Assembly: GCA_023634235.1 (NCBI GenBank)
Contig: JAMKCF010000002.1
Location: 10,309,591-10,373,590, forward strand
Length of the DNA: 64,000 bases
Source: Pisaster brevispinus
Lineage: Eukaryota > Echinodermata > Asteroidea > Forcipulatida > Asteriidae
Direction of reading: 5' to 3'
In this document: positions 13,175 to 27,300 of the stretch, one piece after another
Layout: each line of letters opens with the position of its first letter
Position numbering within the stretch: position 1 is the stretch's first letter
Notes under the pieces: generated by a model
The model's database searches: none
What the model was told of the DNA's origin: nothing
The model's input: only the letters and a program-made list of their open reading frames with translations
Translations under genes and position numbers: made by a program

Positions 13175-13853
13175 GGCCAAACAAAATAATATATGTGTTT
13201 CCTATTACACTGACCAAAAAATTAGGGTAGGTAGGGACATAGACACATTTTATTTTGTTAAAATATTTTTTTGCTCCAAAACTTAGGGTCGGAATGAATG
13301 TTAAAAATATTTTTGCCCTTGCCAGTGGGGAAAATTGTGCGGCAAGAGCGATGTGTTTTTGAGTACGAGGTTACAATTTTGTATAATATATCACAGGAAA
13401 AAGGTTGTGATTAGACTCCACTGGCGTCTTCTAACCCCTGGAAAATTGAGTTGTGTGTTTCCCTACTCGCCTACGTATTGTAGTATGGGACATCGAGGAG
13501 AGAGCCAGACTACAACGTGCATGCGTGTGTTAACGTTCGTATACTGAAATTAACGATCGCGGCTAGTAAATACCAGAGACTTTATCGACAGAAAACGAGC
13601 TGGATATCTTGAATTTACCGGTAGATTTACTTTTAAAAACCTACATTTTAAGTTAAATAATTAATACTTTGGCAAGAATTTAATTTGGCAATTAAGTTAC
13701 TTCACAAAATTTGACAATGTGCACAAAAATGAGGTTTAGGGTCGGCACCATAAGATTTTATTTTATCGTTTTTGGAATAAAAAGATACAGGGTCGGCGTG
13801 ATTTTCTAGGGATGGTCGGGTAACCGGAAACACAACTATTATTTTGTTTGGCC
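13175..13853. mobile_element. Harbinger-like MITE, 679 bp
   Basis: The left end begins GGCCAAACAAAATAATA and the right end finishes with its complement. Both are flanked by TAA (13172-13174 and 13854-13856). Inverted similarity continues inward (ATGTGTTTCC against GGAAACACAA, then GACC against GGTC). The 3-bp TAA duplication again fits PIF/Harbinger. The interior contains internal inverted blocks of 'tagggtcgg' text near 13285 and 13737 and no transposase frame. Confidence 0.75.
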
Positions 13854-16800
13854 TAAGATAATAATTGAAATTGTTTTACGAGCCAATATGAGTTGCTATA
13901 ACTTTGACTAAGCGTTCGAGTGAACCACAGACCACGCATGCGTGATTTAATGGCAATATTGACTAAAAGGTTAGCAGCCGAACTTGCTCCATGGTGCCCT
14001 GTATTAAAGCGTGTGATTCTTTGGACTAAAGGCTAAGCGCAGAATTCAGCGGTAATCAGTGCCATGAAACTAGGCCCAGATGGTGTCACAAATTAGATCA
14101 GCATGATTGCACCCAAAGATGTGACTAGTCAGAAACTTCTGAGCTGCAAATGACGACACAAGACGATTACACAAAGTACAAGATTGGTAAACTAAAACTA
14201 CACATTATCCCCAAAATCATTGGTATAACTAAAATCTGAAAGTTCACCCCCCTAAAGTTCATACCTCCAGAGAAGTATGGTCTTAGTGGTGATAATGATG
14301 AAACAATGGAACCCACAGCTGTGTACAGAGCAACCTTCTCCTTACCTCTAACTGAAATACATGTACCCCAACTCAAATGACGTCATGTGCATTTTAAAAG
14401 GTCTAAAGTGTCACAGCCCAGAAAAAGAACGCCCCATTGCTTTGTTTCAATTGCCAAAACAAGCAAACATCCCTGACAAATAGTTATTTTAGTTATTTAG
14501 TTATTTTGAGGTTGGTTGAACATGTTGAATGATAGAGAGGTTTGGAATGAATATTTACTCTATAAAAAAACTTTGATTTATTTAAAAGAATACATGTACA
14601 CAAATGTATGTAAGTTTTCTTATAATATAACAGGGTGCAATGAGACGAGATTTCTTTGGGTTCGGCATTTCCACGCCTAACCCAAACCCAACCAGTTTTT
14701 ACCTCATCCTGTTAACACTAATTTATTTTTACAGTTTGTGTGAAAAGACAGGATGTGAGATCATTTTATCACTACAAGTCATAACTGAACAAGAGGGGGA
14801 TGCAGTCAGTAATTTTATGAGGGAACTTACATGTAACTGTACATTGATTGCCTCAGAATATTCTACACAAGTACTGTCATTGTTTGTTTGTTTGTTTGTT
14901 TGTTGACAAAATATAGGACTGGTTACCAACAACAATATCTGACAACAAAAACTGGTTCAATCTGATTGTAATTTAAACATGTGCAATGTACATACAGAAC
15001 CTATCCTCCAGAGAAATATGACTGTCTAATTCTGTCAAAATTGGGAGACAAGCACAGAAGACCCAACAAAAGTTCACTGGTGTTTATTTTGATTGCCTCA
15101 ATCAACATTAAATGTTAAACCTACAACATTAAATGTGTCAAAAACAAATGTTTATTCCCACTCATAAATTATAACAAGGGTCAAGATTATTTATTAGTAC
15201 ACACTGCACAGCTCTATGTGGGACTCAAGGCGCTTGAACAATGAGAAATATTTAAGACAGGTTTTTAATTTTTTTATGAGAATGATTTATGTATGTAGCA
15301 CCTTGGGGTTTAAGCCTACAAGGTGCTACAGCACATTCAGCAGCCACTGCCAGAAACATCAAGGCAAACCACTTCTCACAGTGATAGGGAGTGTTCTGTT
15401 TTTTTAGTTTTTTTACACGCATTACACAACATGCCACACAGGACCTTACATGTAGGATATTACATCCAAAGGATAATGGTTTTAAGTGTCTTGCTTAAGG
15501 ACACACTCCAGTAATTAGAAACAGAAATGCCATAGCTTGAGTCCAGTGGGCTTGACCACTCAGCCAGGACATGGGCCCCACTAAAATTTGACTCATCACA
15601 GACTGTGCTTTCTCAGTTAATGTACACATGTACTATGGAAAGGTCCTTAAATTGAACTTCAAACCAAAATACCTATGAAAATCCTTGCAGTACATACAGT
15701 ACAATGTAAACCATCACAAACACTACACACTATAGTGGGTTTGTATCTTAGGCCTAATTAAGAAATTGCTATAAATTTAAAGCATTCACACACAGAAAGG
15801 ATCCCCTAAAAAACCTTGTTGTCTAAAAGGTTGAAAATATTTCTTTTCTGGGACCCCATTCTTTTCAAGCATGATGCACATCACACATCAGCATGCCACT
15901 GCAGGATTGTATTGTCAGCCAACAAGCGCTTGGCAACATGCCAAGTTTCAAACATCAAGTGGTCCCATGGAAAGTTTCTTGGTAATTGAATTACTTCCTG
16001 CTAATCTGGAACAATTTCCTCCCAGTCCCTTTTCCTGTCCTCCAAAGGCTAAAGTGGCGATGACAGCATTAACACAACTTTACAGAGAGTCAGAGACAAT
16101 GCAAACTGATTTCACAATTTGTTTTTAATGTACATTGAGAAAAAAAGAAAAAGAAGACAGTCTTGCGATCCGGTTCTAAAAATAAACACACTTTGTTTAT
16201 CCACAGGATTTTTTTTTTTTTTTTTTTAAATGATCATGGAGGAAGGAGATTCCACGGCTTCAAGGTTTGCAGACGAGTCTAGAGGTCGTGCCCAAAGAGG
16301 TGGCTGCAGCAGCTGCGGCTACAGCTGGGGCTTGGACCCAATTTCCTATAGCATGTAAGCACAAAAGCTTCCTTTGAAATCCTAATCTCAGAAAACTACT
16401 TGCTTAGCAAAAATAGGTTACCAGCCAAAATACAATAAAATTACCATTGCTGCAACTGGTATCCCACTCATTTCTTGCTCAGCAAAGAAATTTGCTAAGC
16501 AGATTTTTCTGCTTATCAGCTTTTTTTACTATCTAATTGTTGAAACATAAAATACTCCCCACTCGTGGGTGTCATTTCAACAAGCCAATGTTTTCTTATT
16601 CTTCGTGGTTTGGTTATCCTAACACCCATGTGTGTTTTTACTGTATACCCAGTACTTTCCCAATAAAAACAAAAAGCCAGGGTAAGCATGGTAATGGTAC
16701 TTGGGTAATTTAAACCAAATCATATTTATAAATTATTATTTCTCCCTGATGCAAACTTAATGTTCTTTGAATGATTAGCAATAGTCATTGTCCTGACTTA

Positions 16801-18339
16801 TTGTTGTACAGTGTAACTTGTATCAAAAGGGTTTCTTATTCATGTTATTATTTATATGCCATCCATTTCACATTTCACATTCAGCCCAAACATTGGCCAA
16901 AACAAGTACCCATCTTGCGCCTACTCTACTACACTAATCACTAGGTGCTCTTTGGTGTGGGCATACAATTTGTACAGGTTCCATAACACCCAGCAAAGTA
17001 TACACCCACCACCTTAATCATAATGGATCAGTGACCTCTAAATAAAAATATGGGTAGACAACACAATTTATACAAAGAATACAAAAACCAGTGTAATGTA
17101 AAAATCACAAGCCTAGATTGGAACATAACACAAACAAAAACATAACAACACTACAGCCTGTCAGTACAAACGATTGAAACTAGGCTGGAGCAGCCAGCAC
17201 GCGAAAATAATTAGTTTTAGTATTTTGTAGGCCTACTTTACTTACCATCCAATTTATTCATCTTTGAATTCGATGCCTTTCTAAATTCCACTCCGTGAAT
17301 CCAAATTACAGAGCGTGGAAGTTTGCTTTGCGTGTCAGCTGTAAACTCATCGGTTAATAATAATATCCTCGTATTTAATACCTCGAAATCGGCGTCATAA
17401 TTGTAAAAAGCAAACCCGATTTCCTGTCACTGTCCATCGTGTGGGCTTGATAAAGTCAACATTCAGATATTGTGTGTTGTTGATCGTGAGTGTTGTTGAA
17501 CCCCTCCTTCTGATTCTTCTCTTGCCGTTCGGGACCCGTGTATAAACATGCTGACGCCCAATGAAAAAAAATAAGCGCCCAAAAATAGACAAGCAACAAA
17601 AGGAATTCCAAAAGATGATTGTTAGAAAAAATACAATGAAAAAGATAAGGGTTGCGACTTTAAAGTAGCCCAATATAAAGCCCAAAATATATTGATTGTT
17701 CCAGTGTGCGCGATCGATGAGCAGACGACTGGTCGCATTGTATAGCGCCACCTTCTGAATTTTCTGATACAAGATCCGGACTGTGTTTTTACGGCTTTTG
17801 AGGTTGGATTTTTTTTTCGTTTTTTAACTTTGCTATTTTGCTATTTTGCTATTTTGACATAGAGCTGTGCGAGCAAAAATCAATATCATACACCCAGGAC
17901 CAAAAATATACACAGAAAACTACCTGTTTTTGTCGGACTAGGATTTTAGATGAGGCATTCACACACAAAAAAGGATTTGATACAAATTTTTTCTTTTTTT
18001 GGGAAACATTTTGTGTGGAGATTATTTCAGGCGGTCGGTCAGCCAAAGAAAATCAACTCTCCATTTTCCTTTTTTGATAACTTTGTTGAGAAAAAGATAT
18101 TTTAATAATCGTTTGATCCTTTTTAGGTGTTCGGCTATCAGCCGAAAACCTATTGTTTTTATTTATTTATAATTATTTTGACTCCATTTACCTAACTCAA
18201 ACTACAGAGGGCGCTACTACATAAACAGTCCATTGATCGATTTTACGTCCGTGTTTGCAAGTTGAATGCGCTGCATGTGTACACATCACAGTGCAAGAAG
18301 TTCGTGATTCCAATCCATGTTGATTCCATCCGCTCAGCA
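13854..18339. other. Gene-free stretch upstream of ITFG2
   Basis: No supportable gene. Contents include a TTTG microsatellite at about 14878-14904, a run of T at 16208-16226, and copies of a 'tttgctaagcaaaaa' type repeat near 16390-16530 that also appear near 12170-12365 and 25015-25350. A 125-codon minus-strand frame ending at 17395 contains a hydrophobic stretch but has no identifiable family. Sequence just upstream of ITFG2 has no clear TATA box. Confidence 0.45.
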
Positions 18340-21300
18340 ATGAGATCTGTTGAGTTCGTTGAGCATTTGGAGTTTGATTTTCCAGGAATTGTTTTTCCCA
18401 ATGCATTCATTTTGGGAGATGTTGACAATGACGATGTGAGTTCAGTTATCCCTTTCTCAGCTCTGTTTACCTGATAATGATATGCCTTGTTGATGAGCTC
18501 TAGTGTCAGTGTCGTTGTTCCGTCCCAACTTGAAAATTGTACCAACTGTAGTTGGGACTGGTCCCAACTTGAGTGTTAAAGTTGGGACGTCCCAACTATA
18601 GTTGGGATCGCCCATAGAGTTCAACAGGGCACCGTGTGACCATGGAGGAAGGAAAGAGACCTTCCTCCATGGTGTGACCGATCATGCACAAGTCTTATTT
18701 CAAACCCGGGTCTCGGCTCCGTACAAACTCATGTCACGGGCCGTTGCCCAGGACGAGGTTTGGATAACCCCTAAACTAACTCGGTGTAAATAGTGTTTTT
18801 AGAGGGTTCTGACAGCGGCCTCATGCTCATACATACTGGGTGATGCTTTCAGTCTCAATGCCTACGCATTTAGTTTCCCTTCTCTCAAAAAACCAAAATT
18901 CTAATTAATCTAAAATATTCTCAAGGGAAAGTGGTCCTAAAAACTTCATCCTATGATACTTACATGATTTTAGTTTATTCATGGGGGTGCTTTGTGTTTA
19001 CTGCGATCCCAACTATAGTTGGGACGCCCCAACTTTAACACTCAAGTTGGGACCAGTCCCAACTATAGTTGGGACAATTGTCAAGTTGGGACGGAACATC
19101 GTTAAATTCATTTCATTTTATACCAGCATTGACTGTTGACCAGTTTTTAATACAACCAACAACAACTTGCAATTTGCAATACAAGTTACATTTTAGCAAT
19201 TTAGAAAAGGCCTCTCCCGCTACTAAACTACTAGTCCTAGTCCTAGAGTCCTAGAATCATGAATCAATGGTTCGTTCCACTATTACTATTACTATGAGTA
19301 TGATAGTGGGAAGAACCTCTGTTTATAGCTGTGCACAGCTGTAGCTGTACTTCTACCTAGCCTCGAGTATACTATTATTACTACTAGTACTACTACTACA
19401 CTAGGCTATGAGTCACTAGTTTTGTAGTACTTGGTTATCATGAAGTACTGCATCTTCAGCTAGAGAGGGTACCGTACTACGGGTAGTACTGTTCTGTCCC
19501 AACTTGACAATCGTCCCAGCTATAGTTGGGACTGGTCCCAACTTGAGTGTTAAAGTTGGGGCTTCTCAACTATAGTTGGGATTGCCCATCATGCCCATAG
19601 AGTTCAACAGGATAGTGATCGATCATGCATGGATTGCTGTGTGACACTACACTGCAGACGGTATGCACAATATTAAATAATAAGATGTTTTGTTTTAAAC
19701 CCGGGTCTCGGTTCTGTACAAACTCATGTCAAAAGTGATGCTGGCCCCTTCTCTCGGAAAACCAAAATTCTAATTAAATTGAAATATTCTCAAGTACTAG
19801 TCAGCTAGTATAAAGTGTTCTTAATAACTTCATATAATTTACTATTTATTGTATTTGGGTCTGTACTAAAGTGTGACCATCGAAGTCAAAATTTCAAAAA
19901 GAGGAGTACAGCGCCCCAGCTATGGTAACAGGGTCTAATTTTGTTAGTTGAAATGATTATTTTTGACCTGCTTTCCTCACCAGACTGGAGGGTGAACTAG
20001 GCCACCTTGTTGGGCTGTTATGGCTCTCTTTTTAGCATCCAAGACCGAAGTTAAAAGAGAATCATACAGCCCAACAAGGTGGGCTATCCTGGAACAAATA
20101 GGTTGGTACGATATTAGCTCACTATAATGTAGTCAGCGTCAAGAATTTGTAGTAATATTGGCCAGGCCTCATTGTAGTGCCAATCCACTTGATTTGTTTC
20201 CCTGTGGAATGGCCCTCGAATGGGGGCCAACTAGAGAAGGCGACGATCATTATTCATAAACCCTAAGCTCAATATTACAACAACAAAAATAACAATAACA
20301 TACATGTAGGCCTACATCATGATCCAAATATTTATAATAGATGTTAATATTGCATCGAGAGTATTGAATGCATTTCGTTTGTGGATTATATTGCAGAATA
20401 TACTCACTCGGTGAAATCCGGCTTTAGGGGTGAGGAATACATTTTTGGTTTTACCAAAAGTGAAAGAGTCAAGTAACGCATTTGTATCGCACTGTCACTG
20501 TCTTCCTCTTGTCTTTTTTTGTTTCTATTTTTTGGCCTGCAGGAAAATGAATTGATTGTAGCAAACGTTGAAGGCGAACTGACTGTATTCAAGGGGAGCA
20601 ATACGTTACCATGGGCAAACTGTTCTAATCTGGGCATGGTAGGTTGTTAAGCCCACTATAGTAGACTGTTATGGTCCTCTTGTGTTGGCCAAATCACAGT
20701 CTTTGGTGACTCTGAGGCGCAACATTTTTTTTTTTCCAATAACATGCTGGGAAAGAAGAGGGTTTGGTAGGTAGGAAAATTTAAGGGAATTTCGTTTTAC
20801 ATGTGAACACTGAGAAACATAGAGAAGAATGTTTTTATGCAATCGGATTTACTCAAATATTGAGTTACATGTAAGTCATGATTTTTGGTGACAAAACTGG
20901 TCACAACAAGTTATGACTTTAACTCTAAACTAGTCATTAAAACTGTAGTCAGTCAGAAAATGTTTCAAATTATTGGTATTTTTACAGCAGGCTTTTGAGG
21001 GGTCTGTTGGGTTACAGGTAACTACAATATTTTGTTGTAAGGCCTGATAAGACCAATGGTGTCAGAGGAGAGATTATTAAGAAACAATGGGTCTAAACTG
21101 AAAGAAGTTTTTAGTGTAGCCCGCAACGAAATTCAGTTGCTGTAGAAACAATCAGTTGGTTTCCCCTTTTTTATTTTACATGGCCTGATGTAATTCAAAT
21201 ACATGTAGTGACCCAGAACCCAGTCTTCATATCAAATTTTTGCCCAACCAGGATTCGAACCAGGGTCCAAAGAGATGAAAGTCGAGGATAATCCCTTAAT

Positions 21301-24300
21301 CATTGTAATAGCCTTGATTTTCAGGGATTTATTTTTAGTTTTCTAAAGAATCTGAACATCAAAAGTACGTTCAGAATTTTCCTCAAAACCAACGAATTCA
21401 AGATGTTACCATACATGTGTATTATACAAGACTTTGATGCTAGGATCTCAGGATTTTCTGATTTGATATTAATATTAGTTTTGTCTTTGCTCCCTGTTTA
21501 GATAACCTGCATTGGGATTGGTGATGTATGCAGTGTGAAAAAGAATTGCCTTGTGACGATTAGTGCTGAGGGTCTATGTCATGTGTTTTCACTGAATCCT
21601 TCCTCACACAATGAGGTATGTTGGCCATAGGGGTAGATGAGTTTTAAAAAAAAGTTCTAGTTTTGGGTTAAACAAAGAAAAATTGACTGGAGAGGGACTT
21701 GAATATGCGACCTCCGGCTTGACGTGCAGGAGCTATCTAGCCCTAAAATTGGCAGTCTCCCTATTTTGTCAGCTATCTTTTTTCGGAGGTGCCAGTCAGA
21801 AGCCATACAACCTGTGCATGTGTAACTGCCGTGTAGCCAGGGATCACACCCAAGTTTGCGATACAACCTGGGAAGCGGCAGCAGAGGGATCACCTTAAGG
21901 GGATGCAACTTTTTATTTCAAATATCAGTAATAAACCACCAGGGAAACTGATTGGGTAAATTTAAAAATAATTTTGGGTAGAACAAAGACAAATTAGCTG
22001 GAGTGGGACTTGACCCTGTGACATCCGGATTAACGTGCTGTGCGCATTTTAGGAGAGGCCCATTTAAACGTTTACCATAGTTTTACATGTATTTTGACTC
22101 CAGAACTGGTGAAAGTGTCTTCTGTAGTCACATGATATTGGTGCAAGGGAGTGAGTTGGAGGGTTTAGACATGAGATACAAAGTAATCTGATTCTTGTTG
22201 CTTTTCCACAGGATGAAGAGAAAAGGGCGTCGGCCGATCCGATCAAGTTATCACCTTGCCACATCCAACATCTACCGGCTAATATCAAGATGGTGCTCAT
22301 TGAAGATATAGGTCAGTGACCCCACAAATGTGACCCTGGCCAAATTGCACGAAGCTGCTTAACAACCAGTTTTGTGCTTATCTGTGGGTTTTCAATTCAT
22401 AGTGCTGCTAGCTATAAACCCAGGAAAAGCCTTGCTAACCTTCTTGATTTCTGAAAGCCAATGAATGACGTAAAAATGCAAATCTAGGGTGAGCAAACAA
22501 GCTGGCCGTGTAAGTTTCTTGCTACAATGTGAAACACGTTTGCGCTCAAGCAATTTTTCTGAAACCAGAACAATTTGCGGGATTTGAACCTAAGACCTCT
22601 GATTTAATTGAGCTATTTAGCCCTAATATTGGCGGTCTCCCTATTATGTCAAAATCTTTGTTTTGGGGGTGCCAATCAGAAGCCATAAACCCAGTGTTGA
22701 GTTTCTGACAAGAAGTGTCTGGTGTGGACATGGAGCGTCGTGCAGAAATCTGACAAAAAATAAAAAACATGTTTTGTTTTATTTTAGGTGTTTTTATTGT
22801 GTACTACAAGTATTCAGTTGGTTGTTTAGTTTAGATGATATAGTTAACATGTGTTTTTCTATGGACAAGGATCTTTAATGGGATCAGAAGTTTTTTAACT
22901 TGCAGATGGCGATGGCAAAATGGAGTTTGTGGTTGGACATACTGATCGTGTTGTACAAGCTTATCGCTGGGTGGAAAAACAACCGTCGTCAACAAATGTG
23001 AGTCTGATAAAATGACTTTGGAAGGTAGGAAAATGGCTGGGACTACTACTTTTGTGAGGAGACGATGACTAGAGCAGGCTAGTTGAAACGTTGAGACCAT
23101 AAGAAACTCACTCTCCGGCAGTGAACTTAAAGACGACTAAGTCCCCTTGATCCACTAAGCGCAAGTAGTAGTCCCGGCTGATTTCCTACCTTCTGCCCAG
23201 GTAGTAGTTAATAAGCAGGACAGTTTCAAAACTAAGTAGTCTCCTGAATTCTGAAATCTACTCAGCGGCAGTAGAATGATATAGCAAGACAAGTTCTCAA
23301 AGAACAATATTTTCGCTGCAAAGTAGATAATTATACACTATGGTGTTACAGCAAACTGAATAATATATTGCCTATAATTATATTTTCTATTGTTTTTTTC
23401 TCAGGACTCCTCATCCACATTTGCTCCTGGAAAACTTGTTTTGCTACAAAAGTGGCATCTAAATGGTCAGGTGAGGTTGTTTGACTTTGGTTTTTAATTT
23501 TTTTTATTTTTGTGTGTAGGGATTTCTCAGTATTTTGATTGCAACAGCATATCATTATGAAAACACCGCTTGTAATAATAATAATCTGGGAGGCTAATTA
23601 TCCTTAGACCCAGCTGAGAAGTTGAATAGACACAATCGGCGACTGCAGTCACGTGACCCATAGTGGGTATAAAATGTAAACAAACCAAGCAAGCAACACG
23701 CAGCATGAATGGAAACGCATGGCTGCTTCCGAGTGCTTCTCCTGTAAGGTGGGAAGCTAGCCATGCTTTTCCATGCTCACTGTGCATTGCTAGCTTGGTT
23801 TGTTTACATTGTATACCCACTATGAGTCACGTGACTCCGGTCGCCGATCGTGTCTATTGCAAAAGACGCGGCTTCAGCTTGTAAAGGTGCCTTTTGGCAG
23901 CCAGCCATATCCACTTGTAGATGACCCGAAGCGCAGCCAGAGGTCAGAAAAGTTTCATTTTTCCACACAACTCTATTTGCATATGGCCCTAGTCGGGAAT
24001 CGAACTAGGGCCTCAGTAGGGAGAGGCGAGGGCTTTACGACTCATATTATGACTGCAGAGCACAGCCAGAGATCAGAAAAGTTTGATTTTTCACACAACT
24101 CTATTCTCATATGGCCCTAGCCATGAATCGAACCAGGGCCACATCGGTGGGAGGCGAGGGCTTTACGCATTAGCCACCCATGCCACCCATGCCAAACTTG
24201 GAATTGGAAAAATGGAAGTCCAATGAATTATGATGAGTCGTTGGAGAGGTTAAGTTAATGTACACTCTCAAACTAATGCCTGCTAAGTGCAAACACAGTC

Positions 24301-27300
24301 ACGAAAGTACGTGTTGGCTACGTGTTGGTACGTGTTGGCTACATTTGACATCATCAAACCAGTGTTGTAGTACTCGTACTCCGTACTCGTTCTTGAGTGC
24401 TACTCGAGTGAAATTACTTTTTGTGAAATTGTATGCGTAGCATTGCCCTGGGCGTTATGCAAAATGTGTAGCGCAACATCTCTATTCTTTGTTTCAATTC
24501 ATTTGTGACCATTCTCCGGACGGGTGTGCTTGCAACATGTAGCTTAATGATTTGATTTTGCTCCTGAATAGCGATGCGGAACTTGAACTTGCTATTTTGT
24601 ACGCATACACGTTGCGCTGTGCGTGTTGCGCAAGCTTGTGTACCTAACTTTTCTATTCTTTTACTCACCCTCTGCACCTGTCCCTAGATTGGTTCTCTTT
24701 CCCTTGGCCGGCACCCAGATGGACGTCCAAAACTTGTCGTCTCACAACCTGGCTGTAATTATGCGGAGTTGCTGTTTAGCTGGGTCAAAGTTCAAAATGA
24801 AGAAGTTGCTAGTGGTGCTTCCAGGTAAGACAATAATTAGTTAATGTTTGATTCATAACCACTTCCTTATTTTATTGTTTGTGGAGATAAATTATATGGA
24901 AGCTGTACTGGAAATTTGAGACAAAAAATTAGACCAATTTGAGACCAAGTCAGATGATTGATAATTCAATCTCGGACAAATTCATACTTTCAGCAGAAAA
25001 TATTGCTTCAAAATTTTCTGCTAAGCAAAAATGAGCAGGATGCCAATCACAAATGGTACATGGGACATAGTAATTTGGCTGTCAATTTCATTCTGGTAAG
25101 CATAAACTAGTGTGCTGAACTACTTTGGGGTTTAAGAAGCTCTGTGAAACTTTGCCCTGGTTTTGAAATGGTCCATAAAATAAACTGATCAAGTCCTCCT
25201 TTGAATTGGGTGAGTTTTATAAAGCTGGTAAGCAGGAAATAATGCTCAGAAAATGTCTTTGCTAAGCAAAAAAATGAGTGGGGCACCCCCCAGTCCCAAC
25301 AATGTAAACTTATTACATCTTGGTTGGTAATCTATTACTGCTAAGCAAGTTTTTTGGACTATACATCGATGTATAGAAAAACTGATAAATATTACTCTGC
25401 ATTTCTGATGCAATTATTACATCCATTAAACACCTTTCTGTTATTCAACTTAAAGCAAAGGTGAATCTTATGTGAAATGGCATCCCATCTCTAATAAGAG
25501 GGCTCGCAACTCCAGTGTCACGACGGAATTGGTCGGCAGAATACGCCAATCAGGTAAGAATCATGTTCCTCATGAGTTTGTTTCACGGAATGCCTGTCAA
25601 GGCCAATTCATATTGTGATCATTTGCATTTGTCTTGCACAAGGATTTGTTTCCATTAATGGAATGAATTTTCTCTTGCCTGGGGCCCCTGCTGGAGTATT
25701 AAGAAACCCGCTCGCCAGAGGGACATCTCCTATTAATGACTTTGTACTTTTTAAGAGTGAGACGTGCTCTGAACAGATGCCCAGAAAGCAGAGAAATAGT
25801 GTCCTGTTTTAATCATTGTTTCAATCCTTGCGGGCTCTAGAGCTACATGTTACAAAATCTTTATCAGTAGTCAGACTTTAAATGTTGTTAATTTATATTT
25901 TCCTGCGCACCTCCGAGCCAAGCCCAACTACCAGTTAATCCCCAACAAGGCAGTACATAAGCAGCATCCAGCATCCAGAGTCCAGCATTCTCCTGAAGAC
26001 GATCAGAGCATACTGATCGAAACGTTGAGTCGTTAACCACCGGTTCTTTTCAGAACCTACACTACTCAAAAGATATTTTCACATGGTGTTACCGCAAACC
26101 TCTCTTAATTTATAATTTGTTTGTTTGGGGAGAGGGGGGAATGAGCACATCAGGGTTATTTTTCATGATATCAGTAAATTTCTTTAGGAAGATTAATAAA
26201 ATTGTCCAAACACTGGGAGAACAAAGGGGTGTCCTCGGTTTACACCATTTACAAACAGGGGTGTCTGTATTTCGGGGGCATTGATACTCGAACGTCCTGC
26301 ACCTAACAAGAGATGGATCTAAAATTCAGGGAGGAATCTTAAAAGTATCTAAAATGCAACACTGACTGATAATGTGAATCTGTAGTTTGATGTTTTGATT
26401 ACAGCTGAAGACACAGATGATGTGGTTCCATACAGAATGGCTTTGTGTACATTAGATGGTGAGTAACACAGATAATAAGAACTGTTAGTTGAACCACTTC
26501 ACATCAGATTATTCGCAAATTCTTTTTTGGGCGGACTTTTTATTAACAGGCAAACCTAATGCCAAGTTCATAGAGCTGAGGAAACACAATTAGGCGTACC
26601 ACATTGCAAAATGCATCTGTCACATTAGCAGCTTTTCCAATGGTTGGGATATATGTTTTTGTACCTGAAACCACCCCATAAAGAGTTCCAATATGTGAAT
26701 GGACTGGAAGTCTTATTACTGCTCCAAAAATATGAGTTGATTCATTTGATATCGGTTACAGGTCACATTACTATTCAAGCCAGCTCATGAATATGCATTA
26801 AAAAGTAAGCATGAAGGACTTCTGTGACATATAAGCATATCATATAAATCAACCTAAAATTATCATCAAAAATGGACACAAAAAGTTAGCTGCTGTTAAT
26901 TGTCAATTTTTTGAAAATTGAAATTTGAGAGTAATTACAAAATTAACAATCAAGTCTAATTATTGTCAATGTAAACCTGCGTGTAAACTTTCATGTTGAC
27001 TTTGCATATTCATTAGCTTTCTTGAATGTTGATGTGACCCATTGACATGTTGGAACACTTTTGGGTGGTTTCTGAACCATTAAAAAAAAATTGCAATCAT
27101 GACGGTAGATAGGTGGTACACTTTGCTGTGTTTTCTTAAAAAATTGCTAAGCACTACAACATTATGCTTATCAGAATAAGATTACAGCTAAAACACTATG
27201 TCACATGTAGCACAATGTGACTGGTCTTCTGCTTTTGTTTGCATAAAAGGGTAATTACTGGGGCTAAAATGCTGGTTTAAGACCTCTGCCTCAGTCCAGT

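Noticed and set aside
17395..17772. 125-codon minus-strand frame with a hydrophobic stretch
   Set aside because: It looks like a possible single-pass membrane protein, but I recognise no family, see no supporting splice partners, and the hydrophobic part comes from A/T-rich DNA.
18262..18339. Upstream in-frame ATG for ITFG2
   Set aside because: It would add 26 residues without similarity to ITFG2; the vertebrate protein begins at the residue matching 18340.
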